Positions 19,531 through 29,737 of a stretch of DNA of 64,000 nucleotides are shown one piece after another (the first letter of the stretch is position 1; each line of letters opens with the position of its first letter). The DNA comes from Rhodococcus sp. Leaf278. Lineage in GTDB: Bacteria; Actinomycetota; Actinomycetes; Mycobacteriales; Mycobacteriaceae. Position numbers and translations under genes: made by a program. The stretch is from contig NZ_LMRR01000004.1 of assembly GCF_001426085.1 (NCBI RefSeq), positions 124,001 to 188,000 on the forward strand. The letters run 5' to 3'. The notes under the pieces were generated by a model. The model ran no database searches. It was not told the origin of the DNA and saw only the letters and a program-made list of their open reading frames with translations.

Positions 19531-20321
19531 CCCGCCGCTCCGATCGAGTTCGTTCTTCCAGATCGGGAACAGCTGCAGTACAGGATGATTCGACGTCGCC
19601 GATGAGTGACAAGCAGGCGCGCGCCCGGGCCAGGGAAGACGAACGTACTCGGGTGAAGCGGTCGCGTCGCAAGGCCGTGCTGATTGCGCTTGCTGTCGTT
19701 GTCGTGGTGGTGGGATCGGCTGCGCTGGTGTACTTCACGCCGTTGCTGTCGGTTCGGAGCGTCACGGTCGCGGGGGAGTCCTCGGTGTCCGAGCAGGAGG
19801 TCCTCGACCTGCTCGACGTTCCCGCCGGTCTTCCACTGGTTCGAGTGGACACGGCTGCGGCGGCGCAGCGGGTGGCGACTATTCCGGCGTTGGCTTCGGT
19901 GCGCGTGCAGCGCAAGTATCCGTCGACCGTGCAGGTGACCGTCGAGGAGCGAACGCCCGTGGCGTTCTTCGATTCTCCGGACGGCACCCATCTGCTCGAT
20001 TCCACCGGGGTCGATTTCGCGATCGCACCTCCGCCGCCGGGGGTTGTGCGGCTGGTGACCGAGAACCCGGTGTTCGGTGATCCCGTGACGAAAGACGCTC
20101 TCGCAGTGCTCGATACGCTGCCGCCGCTGTTGCGAGATCAGGTGGGTGAGTTGCGAGCGAGCACCCTGTCCGACATCTCGATTCTGTTGCTCGACGGACG
20201 AACCGTCGTGTGGGGTAGCAAAGACAACTCCGAACGCAAGGCCGCGGTGGCGATCGCGTTGCTGTCGCAGCCCGGGCAGATCTTCGACGTGTCGAGTCCG
20301 GATCTACCCACCACGAAGTAG
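19527..20321 (+). CDS. ftsQ: cell division protein FtsQ
   Basis: A 264-residue bitopic protein with a charged cytoplasmic region, one membrane helix (about 49-70), a POTRA domain (about 73-141, [20 protein letters not shown]) and the extracellular FtsQ domain. FtsQ recruits FtsL and FtsB and links early to late divisome proteins. It sits between murC and ftsZ, the standard actinobacterial position. Other in-frame starts are possible, including ATG (residue 26, [12 protein letters not shown]), which would give a tail-shortened form; the overlapping GTG is kept because it is coupled to murC. Confidence 0.93.
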   Translation: MTRRSDRVRSSRSGTAAVQDDSTSPMSDKQARARAREDERTRVKRSRRKAVLIALAVVVVVVGSAALVYFTPLLSVRSVTVAGESSVSEQEVLDLLDVPAGLPLVRVDTAAAAQRVATIPALASVRVQRKYPSTVQVTVEERTPVAFFDSPDGTHLLDSTGVDFAIAPPPPGVVRLVTENPVFGDPVTKDALAVLDTLPPLLRDQVGELRASTLSDISILLLDGRTVVWGSKDNSERKAAVAIALLSQPGQIFDVSSPDLPTTK

Positions 20322-20415
20322 TTCCAGCGCGAGTGACGCATATTTCCGGCGCGGCGTCGGCGCGCCTAATGGCGATAGCCGTCGGGGATGAATAGCGTTC
20401 CGAGCAGTTCAGTAC

Positions 20416-20446
20416 TTGACATAACTCTAAGCCTGTGGTTTAGGTT
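20416..20446 (+). promoter_or_regulatory. candidate ftsZ promoter
   Basis: A consensus -35 hexamer TTGACA at 20416-20421 is followed after 19 bp by TAGGTT (20441-20446); TTTAGG at 17 bp is an alternative. It lies about 50 bp upstream of the ftsZ ATG in the 172-bp ftsQ-ftsZ gap, the first sizeable break since murE. It would allow ftsZ to be made independently of the mur genes. Confidence 0.55.
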
Positions 20447-20493
20447 GAGAGTTTTCCACATTTCACGCAACAACCCACGGAAGGCGAGAGCCC

Positions 20494-21747
20494 ATGACGC
20501 CCCCGCACAACTACCTCGCCGTAATCAAGGTCGTCGGCATCGGCGGCGGCGGCGTGAACGCGGTCAACCGCATGATCGAACAGGGACTCAAGGGAGTCGA
20601 GTTCATCGCGGTCAACACCGACGCTCAGGCCTTGCTGATGAGCGACGCAGACGTCAAGCTCGACGTGGGTCGCGAACTGACCCGCGGGCTCGGCGCAGGA
20701 GCCGATCCCGAGGTGGGTCGCCGCGCAGCAGATGATCACAAGGACGAGATCGAAGAGGTACTCAAGGGTGCCGACATGGTTTTCGTCACCGCAGGAGAGG
20801 GTGGTGGCACCGGTACCGGCGGCGCTCCCGTAGTCGCTAACATCGCGCGCAAGCTCGGCGCGTTGACCGTCGGAGTCGTCACGCGGCCGTTCTCCTTCGA
20901 AGGCAAGCGTCGCGGCGGACAGGCCGATACCGGCATCCAGCAGCTTCGTGAGTCGTGCGACACGCTCATCGTCATCCCCAACGACCGTCTGCTTCAGCTC
21001 GGCGATGCCGCGGTGAGCCTCATGGATGCATTCCGCAGCGCCGACGAGGTTCTGCTCAACGGTGTCCAGGGCATCACCGACCTCATCACCACCCCGGGCC
21101 TGATCAACGTCGACTTCGCCGACGTCAAGGGCGTCATGTCCGGCGCAGGCAGTGCGCTGATGGGCATCGGCTCCTCCCGCGGCGAAGGTCGCGCGATCAA
21201 GGCCGCGGAATCGGCGATCAACTCTCCGCTGCTCGAAGCGTCGATGGAAGGCGCACGCGGAGTGCTCCTGTCCATCGCCGGCGGCTCCGATCTCGGTCTG
21301 TTCGAGATCAACGAGGCTGCGTCGCTGGTGCAGGAAGCAGCGCACATCGATGCCAACATCATCTTCGGAACGGTCATCGACGATTCGCTCGGTGACGAGG
21401 TTCGGGTGACCGTCATCGCCGCAGGCTTCGACGGCGGTACCCCGACGCGCCGCCCGGTGGAAGCGGCCACGTCCACGCGCGGTCCGATCGGATCGGCGCG
21501 CTCCGGTGAGGTGTCCTCGCGCACGAACGAGAGCTCCGAGGGTGCTGTGTTCCGCGACCCGGTCGGTGCACCGAGTGGCAGCAGCCTGCCGCCGCTCAAC
21601 TCGTCGAGCTCGTCCAACCGTGAGTCGTCCAGCCGTGAATCCGGCGGCGGTCAGGGTCGCGAGGGCGTCGGCTCCGGCCGTCGGGTGCCGATCGCCGAGG
21701 ACGAGGGCGAAGACGAAGTCGACGTACCGTCCTTCATGCGGCGGTGA
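20494..21747 (+). CDS. ftsZ: cell division GTPase FtsZ
   Basis: A 417-residue tubulin homologue that forms the Z ring. The GTP-binding signature [10 protein letters not shown] is at residues 103-112, with the VNTDAQAL and NVDFADVK blocks around it (the latter contributes the T7 loop). After about residue 320 comes a disordered Ser/Gly/Arg linker ending in a conserved tail, DVPSFMRR, the peptide that binds SepF and FtsW in actinobacteria. ATG follows GGAAGGCGAGAG. The stop overlaps pgeF by 4 bp. Confidence 0.98.
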   Translation: MTPPHNYLAVIKVVGIGGGGVNAVNRMIEQGLKGVEFIAVNTDAQALLMSDADVKLDVGRELTRGLGAGADPEVGRRAADDHKDEIEEVLKGADMVFVTAGEGGGTGTGGAPVVANIARKLGALTVGVVTRPFSFEGKRRGGQADTGIQQLRESCDTLIVIPNDRLLQLGDAAVSLMDAFRSADEVLLNGVQGITDLITTPGLINVDFADVKGVMSGAGSALMGIGSSRGEGRAIKAAESAINSPLLEASMEGARGVLLSIAGGSDLGLFEINEAASLVQEAAHIDANIIFGTVIDDSLGDEVRVTVIAAGFDGGTPTRRPVEAATSTRGPIGSARSGEVSSRTNESSEGAVFRDPVGAPSGSSLPPLNSSSSSNRESSSRESGGGQGREGVGSGRRVPIAEDEGEDEVDVPSFMRR

Positions 21748-22511
21748 GCGGTACCGCATCCGCTGGTCCGTTCCGCGTTCGACGGGTGTCGACGACGAGA
21801 GCGGGCGGTGTCTCGGCACCCCCGTTCGACACGTTCAATCTCGGTGATCATGTGGGCGACGATCCGTCCGCCGTCGAGGCCAACCGCCGTCGTCTCGGTG
21901 AGAGACTGGGGATGGGGGTCGAGCGGCTCGTCTTCATGGAGCAGGTTCACGGACGTACCGTCACGGTGGTCGACGGTCCCGTGGCCGAGCCGGTGCCCAT
22001 GACCGACGCGTTGGTGACGACGCAGCGGGACCTCGGGCTTGTGGTGTTGACTGCTGATTGCGTACCGATCCTGCTGTCCGACGAGGAGGCCGGAGTTATC
22101 GCGGCCGTGCACGCGGGCCGGGTCGGTGCCCGTATCGGCATCGTGCCCCGAGTGGTGGAAGCGATGGTCGAGCTCGGTGCGCTGCCCGCGAGGATCGGTG
22201 CCTTTCTCGGTCCGGCCGCGAGTGGACGCCAGTACGAGGTGCCCGCAGTCATGCGTGCGGACGTCGACAAGCATCTTCCCGGCAGCGCGACGACGACGGT
22301 TCGGAATACGCCGGGACTCGACATTCCCGCCGGTGTCCGGGCCCAACTACTCTCGGCCGGAGTGTCCGCAGTGGCGCAGGATCCGCGCTGCACCATCGAG
22401 GACCGAACGTTGTTCAGCCATCGCCGGGAAGGGTCGACCGGCCGGATCGCCAGTGTGGTGTGGATGGACAGTGCATCGACAGACGATCGGCCCGGAACGG
22501 TCGATCGCTGA
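21744..22511 (+). CDS. pgeF: peptidoglycan editing factor PgeF (YfiH/DUF152)
   Basis: A 255-residue member of the purine nucleoside phosphorylase/laccase-like YfiH family. Metal-site residues are visible in [17 protein letters not shown] and AVHAGRVG. In E. coli the family prevents misincorporation of serine for alanine in UDP-MurNAc peptides; other members show adenosine deaminase or phosphorylase activity. Location directly behind ftsZ is conserved across actinobacteria and supports a cell wall quality-control role. GTG start overlaps ftsZ by 4 bp. Confidence 0.9.
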   Translation: MSGTASAGPFRVRRVSTTRAGGVSAPPFDTFNLGDHVGDDPSAVEANRRRLGERLGMGVERLVFMEQVHGRTVTVVDGPVAEPVPMTDALVTTQRDLGLVVLTADCVPILLSDEEAGVIAAVHAGRVGARIGIVPRVVEAMVELGALPARIGAFLGPAASGRQYEVPAVMRADVDKHLPGSATTTVRNTPGLDIPAGVRAQLLSAGVSAVAQDPRCTIEDRTLFSHRREGSTGRIASVVWMDSASTDDRPGTVDR

Positions 22512-22531
22512 GCCGGCGGAAGAGGGATGTC

Positions 22532-23290
22532 ATGAGTGAACCCAGCGATGACGGCGGGCCGGTAGCCGACCGTGCCATCGAGATCGAAACGGCGTTGACG
22601 ACGGTCCGGGAACGGTTGACCCGCGCGTGCGCCGACGCCGGACGCAACCCCGCCGAGGTCGCTCTTCTTCCGGTGACCAAGTTCTTTCCGGCGTCGGACG
22701 TGCGCACCCTGTACCGGCTCGGGTGCCGCGACTTCGGTGAATCCCGTGAGCAGGACGCGTCGCCGAAGGTTGCCGAGACGGCCGAGGATTTCGCCGGCGA
22801 TCCGCCGCGGTGGCACATGATCGGACACCTGCAGCGAAACAAGGCGAAGTCCGTCGCGGGCTGGGCCCATTCCATCCATTCGGTGGACAGCGCGCGGCTC
22901 GTGACGGCACTGTCGAAAGCGGCCACATCGGCTCTGGACGAGGGTGTGCGCCGGTCGGAACTCGACGTACTTCTACAGGTCAGCCTCGACGGGGACGTAC
23001 ACCGCGGAGGCGTCGAACGAGACGAGCTCCACGGGCTGGCCGAGGCTGTGTTCGAGGCCGCCGGGTTGCGTCTGGCCGGATTGATGGCGGTACCGCCCCT
23101 CGACGCCGAGCCGGACGCCGCGTTCGCCGACCTCGAGAATCTCCACCGTCGTCTGTTGCTCGATCACCCCGAGGCGCTCGAGCTGTCTGCAGGTATGACC
23201 GGAGATCTGGAAGCTGCTGTGCGCCACGGATCGACGTGCGTGCGTGTCGGTACCGCAATACTCGGGGCGCGGCCGATAACCTCGCAATAA
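22532..23290 (+). CDS. PLP homeostasis protein (YggS/PROSC family)
   Basis: A 252-residue fold-type III PLP-binding protein without catalytic domain partner. PLP would be held by the lysine in LLPVTKFF (K50), and the family blocks FGESREQ, WHMIGHLQRNK and STCVRVGTAILG are present. YggS-type proteins buffer pyridoxal phosphate and keep amino acid metabolism balanced. ATG at 22532 follows AGAGGGA and begins 20 bp after pgeF; the frame is open upstream but those starts lie inside pgeF. Confidence 0.92.
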   Translation: MSEPSDDGGPVADRAIEIETALTTVRERLTRACADAGRNPAEVALLPVTKFFPASDVRTLYRLGCRDFGESREQDASPKVAETAEDFAGDPPRWHMIGHLQRNKAKSVAGWAHSIHSVDSARLVTALSKAATSALDEGVRRSELDVLLQVSLDGDVHRGGVERDELHGLAEAVFEAAGLRLAGLMAVPPLDAEPDAAFADLENLHRRLLLDHPEALELSAGMTGDLEAAVRHGSTCVRVGTAILGARPITSQ

Positions 23291-23371
23291 CAGTCCAGGA
23301 TCACATCAGTCACAACTGACACTTGCGAACCTGGGGATCGACGGTAGACACACTCCACGGAAGGCAGAACG

Positions 23372-24019
23372 ATGAGCACCCTGCACAAGTTCAAGGCGTA
23401 CTTCGGCATGGTTCCGCTCGCCGACTACGAGGACGACTACCTCGACGATCCGGACGCGCGACGCAACTCCCGTGGCGCGCGTGACGGTTACGACGACATC
23501 GACGAGCGCGAGTTCGTGAAGCCGTCCTTCGGCGGATCTCGGCATGCTCAGCTCGACGACGACTACGACGATTACGAGGCTCCCCGCCCGGCGGCCACCC
23601 TGGCCCCGATCGGCGGCCGGGGACGTGCATCGGCACCGTCGACCCGCGGTACGGCCACGCGTGGAGCACTTGCCATGGACACTCGCATGGATGTGCGGGC
23701 GGAAACTCGTCGCAGCCCGATCGTCGACGACGGTGGTCCGTTGTCGAAGATCACCACGCTGCGTCCGCGCGACTACAGTGAGGCCCGCACCATCGGCGAG
23801 CGCTTCCGCGACGGCACCCCGGTGATCATGGACCTGGTGGAGATGAGCAACGCGGACGCCAAGCGACTGGTCGACTTTGCCGCCGGTCTGGCATTTGCGC
23901 TTCGCGGATCCTTCGACAAGGTAGCGACGAAGGTCTTCCTGCTTTCGCCCGCCGATGTCGATGTATCGCCGCAGGAGCGCAGGCGCATCGCTGAGACCGG
24001 TTTCTACAGTCAGCAGTGA
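23372..24019 (+). CDS. sepF: cell division protein SepF
   Basis: A 215-residue SepF. The N-terminal [13 protein letters not shown] amphipathic helix binds membrane. A long acidic, low-complexity linker (about 20-115) follows, then the globular C-terminal SepF domain (about 120-210, [20 protein letters not shown] onward). SepF tethers FtsZ filaments to the membrane in actinobacteria, which lack FtsA. ATG follows GGAAGGC. An 81-bp gap precedes it. Confidence 0.95.
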   Translation: MSTLHKFKAYFGMVPLADYEDDYLDDPDARRNSRGARDGYDDIDEREFVKPSFGGSRHAQLDDDYDDYEAPRPAATLAPIGGRGRASAPSTRGTATRGALAMDTRMDVRAETRRSPIVDDGGPLSKITTLRPRDYSEARTIGERFRDGTPVIMDLVEMSNADAKRLVDFAAGLAFALRGSFDKVATKVFLLSPADVDVSPQERRRIAETGFYSQQ

Positions 24020-24069
24020 GAGTTTCTCTGTTCGGAGCGATAGTTCGAGGCTGTGACCAGCGCACTTTG

Positions 24070-24094
24070 CTCTGCCTGTCGAAGTCAGGCAGAG
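24070..24094 (+). other. hairpin just upstream of the yggT start
   Basis: A perfect 9-bp stem, CTCTGCCTG with CAGGCAGAG, around a 7-base loop, ending 7 bases before the GTG at 24102. In RNA it would occupy the ribosome binding region, so it may limit yggT translation or act as a weak terminator after sepF. Confidence 0.5.
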
Positions 24095-24101
24095 TATAGC
24101 C

Positions 24102-24389
24102 GTGATCGTGTTCACGGTGATCAACATCGTATTGTTTCTTTTTTGGCTCCTCCTCATCGGTCGAATCATCGTCGAGTTCATCAGGACTTTTGCGAGAGAT
24201 TGGCAACCGAGCGGAGTCGTCGTCATCCTGCTCGAGGCGATTTTCACGGTTACCGACCCGCCGGTGAAGTTTCTCCGCAGGATCATTCCGCCTCTGAATC
24301 TCGGTGGAGTTCGGCTGGATCTGTCCATCATGGTCCTGCTGTTCGTCGTGTTCATCGCGTGGAATGTGACCAGTGGTCTCGCGGCCTGA
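24102..24389 (+). CDS. YggT family membrane protein
   Basis: A 95-residue protein with two membrane helices (about 3-25 and 73-93) separated by a loop containing TDPPVKFLRRIIPP, the YggT signature. It lies between sepF and wag31, a placement shared by most actinobacteria and many firmicutes. Function is unsettled, with proposed roles in division or osmotic tolerance. The start may be GTG at 24102 or 24108; no good ribosome binding site is visible because a hairpin occupies the region. Confidence 0.9.
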   Translation: MIVFTVINIVLFLFWLLLIGRIIVEFIRTFARDWQPSGVVVILLEAIFTVTDPPVKFLRRIIPPLNLGGVRLDLSIMVLLFVVFIAWNVTSGLAA

Positions 24390-24413
24390 GGCCGAAGATG
24401 GAATGTTAGAACG

Positions 24414-24440
24414 CAGGACGCGCGCAAGCTGCGTGTCCTG
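24414..24440 (+). terminator. hairpin after yggT, possible terminator
   Basis: CAGGACGCGC pairs with GCGTGTCCTG (10 bp, one G-U) around a 7-base loop, 24 bases after the yggT stop. No T-run follows. It precedes a candidate wag31 promoter, so it may separate wag31 from the upstream operon. Confidence 0.5.
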
Positions 24441-24474
24441 TGTGACAGAATGGACGCCAGTTACAGTTTGATTG

Positions 24475-24503
24475 TTCTGCACTCGCGCGGAATGGCATAT
24501 AAC
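24475..24503 (+). promoter_or_regulatory. candidate wag31 promoter
   Basis: TATAAC at 24498-24503 is a good -10, with TTCTGC at 24475-24480 as a weak -35 at 17-bp spacing. It is 45 bp upstream of the wag31 ATG. A dedicated promoter fits the high, separate expression of DivIVA. Confidence 0.5.
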
Positions 24504-24548
24504 TGAATGCTTGCTCTACCGCCCCAAGACGCGTGAAGGGATCCTTCC

Positions 24549-25400
24549 ATGCCGCTGACTCCAGCTGATGTGCACAACGTAGCGTTCAGCAAGCCGCCTA
24601 TCGGTAAGCGTGGTTACAACGAAGACGAGGTCGACGCTTTCCTCGACCTCGTCGAGCAAGAGCTGTCGCGACTGATCGAAGAGAACGCCGATCTCCGGCA
24701 GCGAGTCGGTGAGCTCGATCAGGAGCTCGCGGACGCGAAGAGCTCGGTTCGGCAGAATCCGCAGCCTGCTCAGGTCGCGGCACCGAAGGTCGAGCCGCCG
24801 CGCCCGGTGGATCCCCCCAAGCCCGCGCCTGTGGTTCAGCAGCCGGCGCCGGTGGCACCCGTGGCCGCAGCCCCGCAGCAGAGCGGCGACTCCAACATGC
24901 AGGCCGCGAAGATCCTCGGCCTCGCTCAGGAGATGGCCGATCGTCTCACCGGTGACGCCAAGTCGGAGTCCGAGCAGTTGCTCGGCAACGCCCGCACCAA
25001 CGCCGAGCGTCTGGTGTCCGATGCACGCACGCGTTCCGAGTCGATGATGTCCGAGGCCCGGCAGAAGTCCGAGTCGCTGCTTTCCGATGCGCAGACACGC
25101 TCCGAGACCCAGCTTCGTCAGGCCAAGGAGAAGGCCGACGCACTGCAGGCCGACGCCGAGCGCAAGCACACCGAGATCATGGCGACCATCAACCAGCAGC
25201 GCTCCGTTCTCGAAGGCCGCATCGAGCAGCTCAAGACGTTCGAGCGCGAGTACCGAGTGCGTCTCAAGTCGTACCTCGAATCCCAGCTCGAAGAGCTCGA
25301 GAACCGTTCGTCGGCACTTCCTGTCGACAACGGCCAGGACAACTTCAATCAGGACAACCAGTCCTCCGGCTACAGCCAGTCGTACGCCAAGGGCAACTGA
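24549..25400 (+). CDS. wag31: polar growth scaffold DivIVA/Wag31
   Basis: A 283-residue coiled-coil protein. The N-terminal membrane-binding DivIVA domain (1-60) begins [37 protein letters not shown], with the conserved F and basic residues in the GKRGYNEDE turn. A Pro/Ala-rich linker (about 75-115) follows, then a long coiled coil with heptad repeats ([18 protein letters not shown] and similar). It marks curved membrane at poles and septa and directs tip growth, and it is phosphorylated by PknA/B in mycobacteria. A strong terminator-like hairpin follows. Confidence 0.95.
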   Translation: MPLTPADVHNVAFSKPPIGKRGYNEDEVDAFLDLVEQELSRLIEENADLRQRVGELDQELADAKSSVRQNPQPAQVAAPKVEPPRPVDPPKPAPVVQQPAPVAPVAAAPQQSGDSNMQAAKILGLAQEMADRLTGDAKSESEQLLGNARTNAERLVSDARTRSESMMSEARQKSESLLSDAQTRSETQLRQAKEKADALQADAERKHTEIMATINQQRSVLEGRIEQLKTFEREYRVRLKSYLESQLEELENRSSALPVDNGQDNFNQDNQSSGYSQSYAKGN

Positions 25401-25416
25401 CGCTCGACTGCGTCTG

Positions 25417-25444
25417 CCGACGCTGCCGTTGACGGCAGCGTCGG
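25417..25444 (+). terminator. terminator after wag31
   Basis: A perfect 12-bp GC-rich stem, CCGACGCTGCCG with CGGCAGCGTCGG, closed by TTGA, 16 bases after the wag31 stop. There is no T-run, as often in high-GC actinobacteria. It should end the dcw transcription unit. Confidence 0.75.
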
Positions 25445-25481
25445 ACCCGGTTGTCATGGCGAGTGGTGAGCGAGGAATCCC

Positions 25482-25658
25482 GTGTTGGTCCTGACTCTCG
25501 GCGCAGCGGCGATCGGCTTCGGATTCTTGGTTCTCGCCCTGATGACGGGGTCCGTCGTGTGGGCTTGGGCATGTATAGCGGTGTGTATCCTCGGAGCGAT
25601 TCTGCTGCTGGTCGGTGCACTCACCGGCCGTCGACCACCGCCAGAGCTCGACGGGTAG
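25482..25658 (+). CDS. 58-residue two-helix membrane peptide, unknown
   Basis: A small open frame from GTG at 25482 to TAG at 25658. It encodes two hydrophobic helices (about 2-22 and 24-46), with MTGSVVWAW at the turn, and a short polar end GRRPPPELDG. Codon third positions are GC-rich, as in real genes here. The ribosome binding site would be GAGGAA, 8 bases upstream. It sits alone between the wag31 terminator and the ileS leader. I do not recognise the family; small membrane proteins are often annotated at this site in rhodococci. Confidence 0.65.
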   Translation: MLVLTLGAAAIGFGFLVLALMTGSVVWAWACIAVCILGAILLLVGALTGRRPPPELDG

Positions 25659-25683
25659 CATCACCAACCGAATACACAGTTTC

Positions 25684-25935
25684 AGGTGCCGATCCGGCCA
25701 TCACCGGGGAGCCTTCGGAAGAACGACGTGCATGTGGAGCGCTCAGGTGCTTCGGATGGACGTTCAGTAGAACCGAACGGGTGAGCCCGTCACAGCTCAC
25801 GTGGAGTGGCTCGCGCCGCCGGTGACACCGGCGGCGCGAGCAAGCGGGGTGGTACCGCGGTACTCGGCGTTCGACTCGCCGAGCGTCGTCCCCGTGCCAA
25901 CAGATGTCGCGTTGCACGCGTCCGGCACGGAGGAG
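25684..25935 (+). promoter_or_regulatory. T-box riboswitch leader of ileS
   Basis: The conserved T-box element is at 25844-25860, with UGGU at 25850-25853. Its last base U pairs with discriminator A73 of tRNA-Ile. A candidate specifier ATC (25700-25702) lies in the loop of a short CCGG stem, resembling the ultrashort stem I of actinobacterial ileS T-boxes. A 15-bp hairpin (25809-25823 with 25827-25841) precedes the T-box. CCGTGCC (25892-25898) can pair with GGCACGG (25924-25930), which overlaps the ileS ribosome binding site GGAGGA. This predicts translational control: uncharged tRNA-Ile frees the ribosome site. Confidence 0.88.
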
Positions 25936-25941
25936 ACAGAG

Positions 25942-28900
25942 ATGACAGACTCGACCGCACGTCCCAAGGGCGATTCGTATCCATTGGTGGATCTGGCCGA
26001 GGGTCGGTCAGGAAGTGTTCCGTTCCCCGATCTCGAGCGCATCGTGCTGCACGAGTGGGCCGAGGACGGCACGTTCCGTGCCAGCATCGACAACCGCGCG
26101 GATGCCGAGGAATTCGTTTTCTACGACGGCCCTCCGTTCGCGAACGGCCTGCCCCACTACGGACATCTGCTGACCGGGTACGTCAAGGATCTTGTTCCGC
26201 GTTTCCAGACCATGCGGGGCAAGAAGGTCGAGCGGCGCTTCGGTTGGGACTGCCACGGTCTCCCCGCAGAGCTCGAAGCAGAGAAGCAGCTCGGCATCAA
26301 GGACAAGTCCGAGATCGACGAGATGGGCCTGGCGAAGTTCAATGCCTACTGCAAGCAGTCGGTGCTGCAGTACACCGACGAGTGGCGGGACTACGTCACG
26401 CGACAGGCCCGGTGGGTCGATTTCGACAACGATTACAAGACGCTCGACGTCGACTTCATGGAGTCGGTCATGTGGGCGTTCAAGACGCTGCACGACAAGG
26501 GCTTGATCTACCAGGGCTACCGAGTGCTGCCGTACAGCTGGTACGAGCAAACCCCCCTGTCCAATCAGGAGACCCGTCTGGACGACGCGTACAAGATGCG
26601 TCAGGATCCCGCGGTCACCGTGACGATGCCGTTGACGGCACCCGGCTCACCGTTGGACGGTGCGAACGCACTGATCTGGACCACCACTCCGTGGACCCTT
26701 CCGTCCAACTTGGCGATGGCGGTTCACCCCGAGGTGCACTACGTGCAGGTGCGAGGCACCGACGGTGAGCGTTACGTGCTCGCTGCGGCGCGACTGGCGC
26801 ACTACGCGAAGGAACTGGGGGAGGAGCCGGAGGTGCTGTCGGAGCACACCGGTGCCGAGTTGGTCGGACTCACCTACGCGCCGCCGTACGACTTCTTCCT
26901 CGGCCACGAGAACGCGCACCGCATGTTGCAGGCCGACTACGTCACCACCGATTCGGGCACCGGAATCGTGCACCTCGCACCCGCTTTCGGCGAAGAGGAC
27001 ATGGACGTGGCCACCGCGAACGGGATCGAGGTGGTGCAACCGCTCGATGCGGGCGGCAAGTTCACTTCCATGGTGCCGCCGTACGAAGGCCTGATGGTGT
27101 TCGACGCCAATCCGGTGATCATCAAGGATCTCAAAGCCTCGGGCCGCTTGCTGCGCCACGAGACCATCGAGCACTCGTACCCGCACAGTTGGCGTAGTGG
27201 TCAGCCGCTGATCTACATGGCGGTTCCGTCGTGGTTCGTCGCGGTGACGAAGTTCCGCGATCGAATGGTCGAGCTCAACCAGGAGATCACCTGGGTGCCC
27301 GAGCACATCAAGGACGGGCAGTTCGGTAAGTGGCTCGAAGGTGCCCGTGATTGGAACATCAGCCGAAACCGGTACTGGGGCAGCCCGATTCCGGCGTGGA
27401 CCTCGGACGATCCTGCCTACCCCCGTCTGGACGTCTACGGCAGTCTCGACGAACTCGAGCGCGATTTCGGCGTACGACCCAGCGATCTGCACCGGCCGTA
27501 CATCGACGACCTGACGCGACCCAACCCGGACGACCCGACCGGTAAGTCCACGATGCGTCGCGTTCCCGAGGTGCTGGACTGCTGGTTCGAGTCGGGGTCG
27601 ATGCCGTACGCGCAGGTGCATTTCCCGTTCGAGAACGAGGAATGGTTCCAGACGCACAACCCGGGCGATTTCATCGTCGAGTACAACGGGCAGACCCGTG
27701 GCTGGTTCTACACGCTGCACGTGCTGGCGACCGCGCTCTTCGATCGACCTGCGTTCAAAACTGTTGCCGCACACGGCATCGTGCTCGGCGACGACGGTCT
27801 GAAGATGAGCAAGTCCAAGGGTAACTACCCGGACGTCAAGGAGGTCTTCGACCGCGACGGCTCCGACGCCATGCGGTGGTTCCTGATGTCGTCGCCCATT
27901 CTGCGCGGCGGCAACCTGATCGTCACCGAGCAGGGCATCCGTGAGGGCGTGCGGCAGGCACTGCTGCCCATCTGGAATGCGTGGAGTTTCCTTCAGCTGT
28001 ACGCCTCGACACCCGGCCGGTGGCGGACCGATTCGCCGCACGTGCTCGATCGCTACGTTCTTGCCAAGTTGTCGGCCACCAGGGACGCGATCACCGATGC
28101 GCTCGAGGGCAACGACATCGCCGGTGCGTGCGACGAGCTGCGCACGTTTTGCGATGCACTCACCAATTGGTATGTGCGACGGTCTCGTTCGCGGTTCTGG
28201 AGCGAGGATGCCGACGCGATCGACACCCTGCACACCGTACTCGAGGTGCTCACCCGCATCGCAGCTCCCTTGTTGCCGCTGATCAGCGAAGTGGTGTGGC
28301 GGGGCTTGACCGGCGGCCGCTCGGTGCACCTGACGGATTGGCCTGCGGCCGACGAACTGCCGTCGGATCCGGAACTCGTCGCGAGCATGGACGAGGTTCG
28401 GACCGTGTGCTCCACCGTGCTCGGTCTGCGTAAGGCCCAGAACCTGCGCGTGCGGTTGCCACTGCCCGAGGTCACGGTTGCCGCGGCCGATGCGGAGCGC
28501 CTGCGCCCGTTCGTCGACATCATCGCCGACGAGGTCAACGTCAAGAAGGTCGATCTCACCGAAGACGTTGCCGTGCACGGAAAGTTCGAGCTCGTCGTCA
28601 ACGCACGCGCGGCCGGACCGCGGATCGGCAAGGATGTCCAGAAGGTCATCAAGGCCGTCAAGGCAGGCGATTGGGAAGAGGACTCCGACGGTGTCGTGAG
28701 CGCAGCAGGTATTGCGTTGCTACCGGAGGAGTTCACCCGCAAACTCGTTGCCGCAGAGCCCGAGTCGACGGCGCCACTGCCCGGTAACGCCGGCCTCGTA
28801 GTACTCGATTCCGCTGTCACCGAGGAACTCGAGGCGGAGGGCTGGGCCAAGGACCGCATCCGCGAACTGCAGGACGCGCGTCGTAATCACGGACTCGACG

Positions 28901-29079
28901 TCTCGGATCGCATCGACATCGTCATCGAGGTGCCCGAGCACCGACAGGCGTGGCTGGACACTCACCGGGATCTGATCGCGCGTGAGGTGCTCGCACTCTC
29001 GCTCGTCGACGGACGTGTCGGAGACGACGGCAGTGATCTCGGTGAGGGAGTTCGGGCAGCGGTCACGAAGTCGTCGTGA
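25942..29079 (+). CDS. ileS: isoleucine--tRNA ligase
   Basis: A 1045-residue class I aminoacyl-tRNA synthetase charging tRNA-Ile. The HIGH-type motif is HYGH (72-75, within [12 protein letters not shown]) and the KMSKS motif is at 621-625. The CP1 editing domain lies between them, and an anticodon-binding and C-terminal region follows. Length and motifs match the mycobacterial type (about 1041 residues), which belongs to the eukaryote-like IleS group. The ATG at 25942 follows GGAGGA. The longer in-frame start at 25801 is rejected because it lies inside the T-box. Stop overlaps def by 4 bp. Confidence 0.96.
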   Translation: MTDSTARPKGDSYPLVDLAEGRSGSVPFPDLERIVLHEWAEDGTFRASIDNRADAEEFVFYDGPPFANGLPHYGHLLTGYVKDLVPRFQTMRGKKVERRFGWDCHGLPAELEAEKQLGIKDKSEIDEMGLAKFNAYCKQSVLQYTDEWRDYVTRQARWVDFDNDYKTLDVDFMESVMWAFKTLHDKGLIYQGYRVLPYSWYEQTPLSNQETRLDDAYKMRQDPAVTVTMPLTAPGSPLDGANALIWTTTPWTLPSNLAMAVHPEVHYVQVRGTDGERYVLAAARLAHYAKELGEEPEVLSEHTGAELVGLTYAPPYDFFLGHENAHRMLQADYVTTDSGTGIVHLAPAFGEEDMDVATANGIEVVQPLDAGGKFTSMVPPYEGLMVFDANPVIIKDLKASGRLLRHETIEHSYPHSWRSGQPLIYMAVPSWFVAVTKFRDRMVELNQEITWVPEHIKDGQFGKWLEGARDWNISRNRYWGSPIPAWTSDDPAYPRLDVYGSLDELERDFGVRPSDLHRPYIDDLTRPNPDDPTGKSTMRRVPEVLDCWFESGSMPYAQVHFPFENEEWFQTHNPGDFIVEYNGQTRGWFYTLHVLATALFDRPAFKTVAAHGIVLGDDGLKMSKSKGNYPDVKEVFDRDGSDAMRWFLMSSPILRGGNLIVTEQGIREGVRQALLPIWNAWSFLQLYASTPGRWRTDSPHVLDRYVLAKLSATRDAITDALEGNDIAGACDELRTFCDALTNWYVRRSRSRFWSEDADAIDTLHTVLEVLTRIAAPLLPLISEVVWRGLTGGRSVHLTDWPAADELPSDPELVASMDEVRTVCSTVLGLRKAQNLRVRLPLPEVTVAAADAERLRPFVDIIADEVNVKKVDLTEDVAVHGKFELVVNARAAGPRIGKDVQKVIKAVKAGDWEEDSDGVVSAAGIALLPEEFTRKLVAAEPESTAPLPGNAGLVVLDSAVTEELEAEGWAKDRIRELQDARRNHGLDVSDRIDIVIEVPEHRQAWLDTHRDLIAREVLALSLVDGRVGDDGSDLGEGVRAAVTKSS

Positions 29080-29735
29080 GCGAAGGGCATGTGACCGAGC
29101 AATCGGTGGACGGCACCGTCCGCGAGCTTCTGAACGGAGCCCGCGGCGGTGTCGTGCCGATCGTCGCCGCCGGTGATCCGGTTCTACGCTCGCGGGCAAC
29201 CGCATACGACGGGCAACTCGACGCCGATACGTTCGCGGAGTTGATCCAGGTGATGCGGGCGACGATGCACGCCGCACCGGGCGTCGGGCTCGCTGCGCCG
29301 CAGATCGGCATCCCGCTGCAGATTGCGGTGATCGAGGATCTGTTCGACGTCGACCCGGCTGTCGCTCGGGCGCGGGAGCGAACCCCGCTGCCGTTCCGAG
29401 TGCTGGTCAATCCCCGGTACACCCCGGTCGGATCACGGACCGCCGGTTTCTACGAGGGGTGCCTCAGCGTTCCCGGCTACCAGGCCGTCGTGACCCGAGC
29501 AGCCGAGGTGCGGCTCGAGTGCACCGACGAATTCGGTCACGAGATCGACGAGGTGGTTCGCGGCTGGCCGGCCCGAATCGTGGCTCACGAGACCGACCAC
29601 CTCGGCGGGACGCTGTACATCGACACTGCGCATACCCGATCGTTGACCACGACCGAGAACTACGGCGAGCTGTGGTCGGATCCGACACCCGAACGCGCTG
29701 CTCGGGCGCTCGGCTTCACCGTCGACCCTCGCTGA
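29076..29735 (+). CDS. def: peptide deformylase
   Basis: A 219-residue metalloenzyme removing the formyl group from new proteins. All three motifs are intact: GVGLAAPQ (69-76), EGCLS (127-131) and HETDH (171-175); the cysteine and two histidines bind Fe2+ or Zn2+. The N-terminal 25 residues and the C-terminal extension exceed the minimal family length. GTG start overlaps ileS by 4 bp, coupling initiator processing with tRNA charging. A second def copy elsewhere in the genome is possible. Confidence 0.94.
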   Translation: MSEGHVTEQSVDGTVRELLNGARGGVVPIVAAGDPVLRSRATAYDGQLDADTFAELIQVMRATMHAAPGVGLAAPQIGIPLQIAVIEDLFDVDPAVARARERTPLPFRVLVNPRYTPVGSRTAGFYEGCLSVPGYQAVVTRAAEVRLECTDEFGHEIDEVVRGWPARIVAHETDHLGGTLYIDTAHTRSLTTTENYGELWSDPTPERAARALGFTVDPR

Positions 29736-29737
29736 CC

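Noticed and set aside
23306..23319. TCAGT-caca-ACTGA palindrome before sepF
   Set aside because: Short arms (5 bp), no neighbouring promoter element; could be chance.
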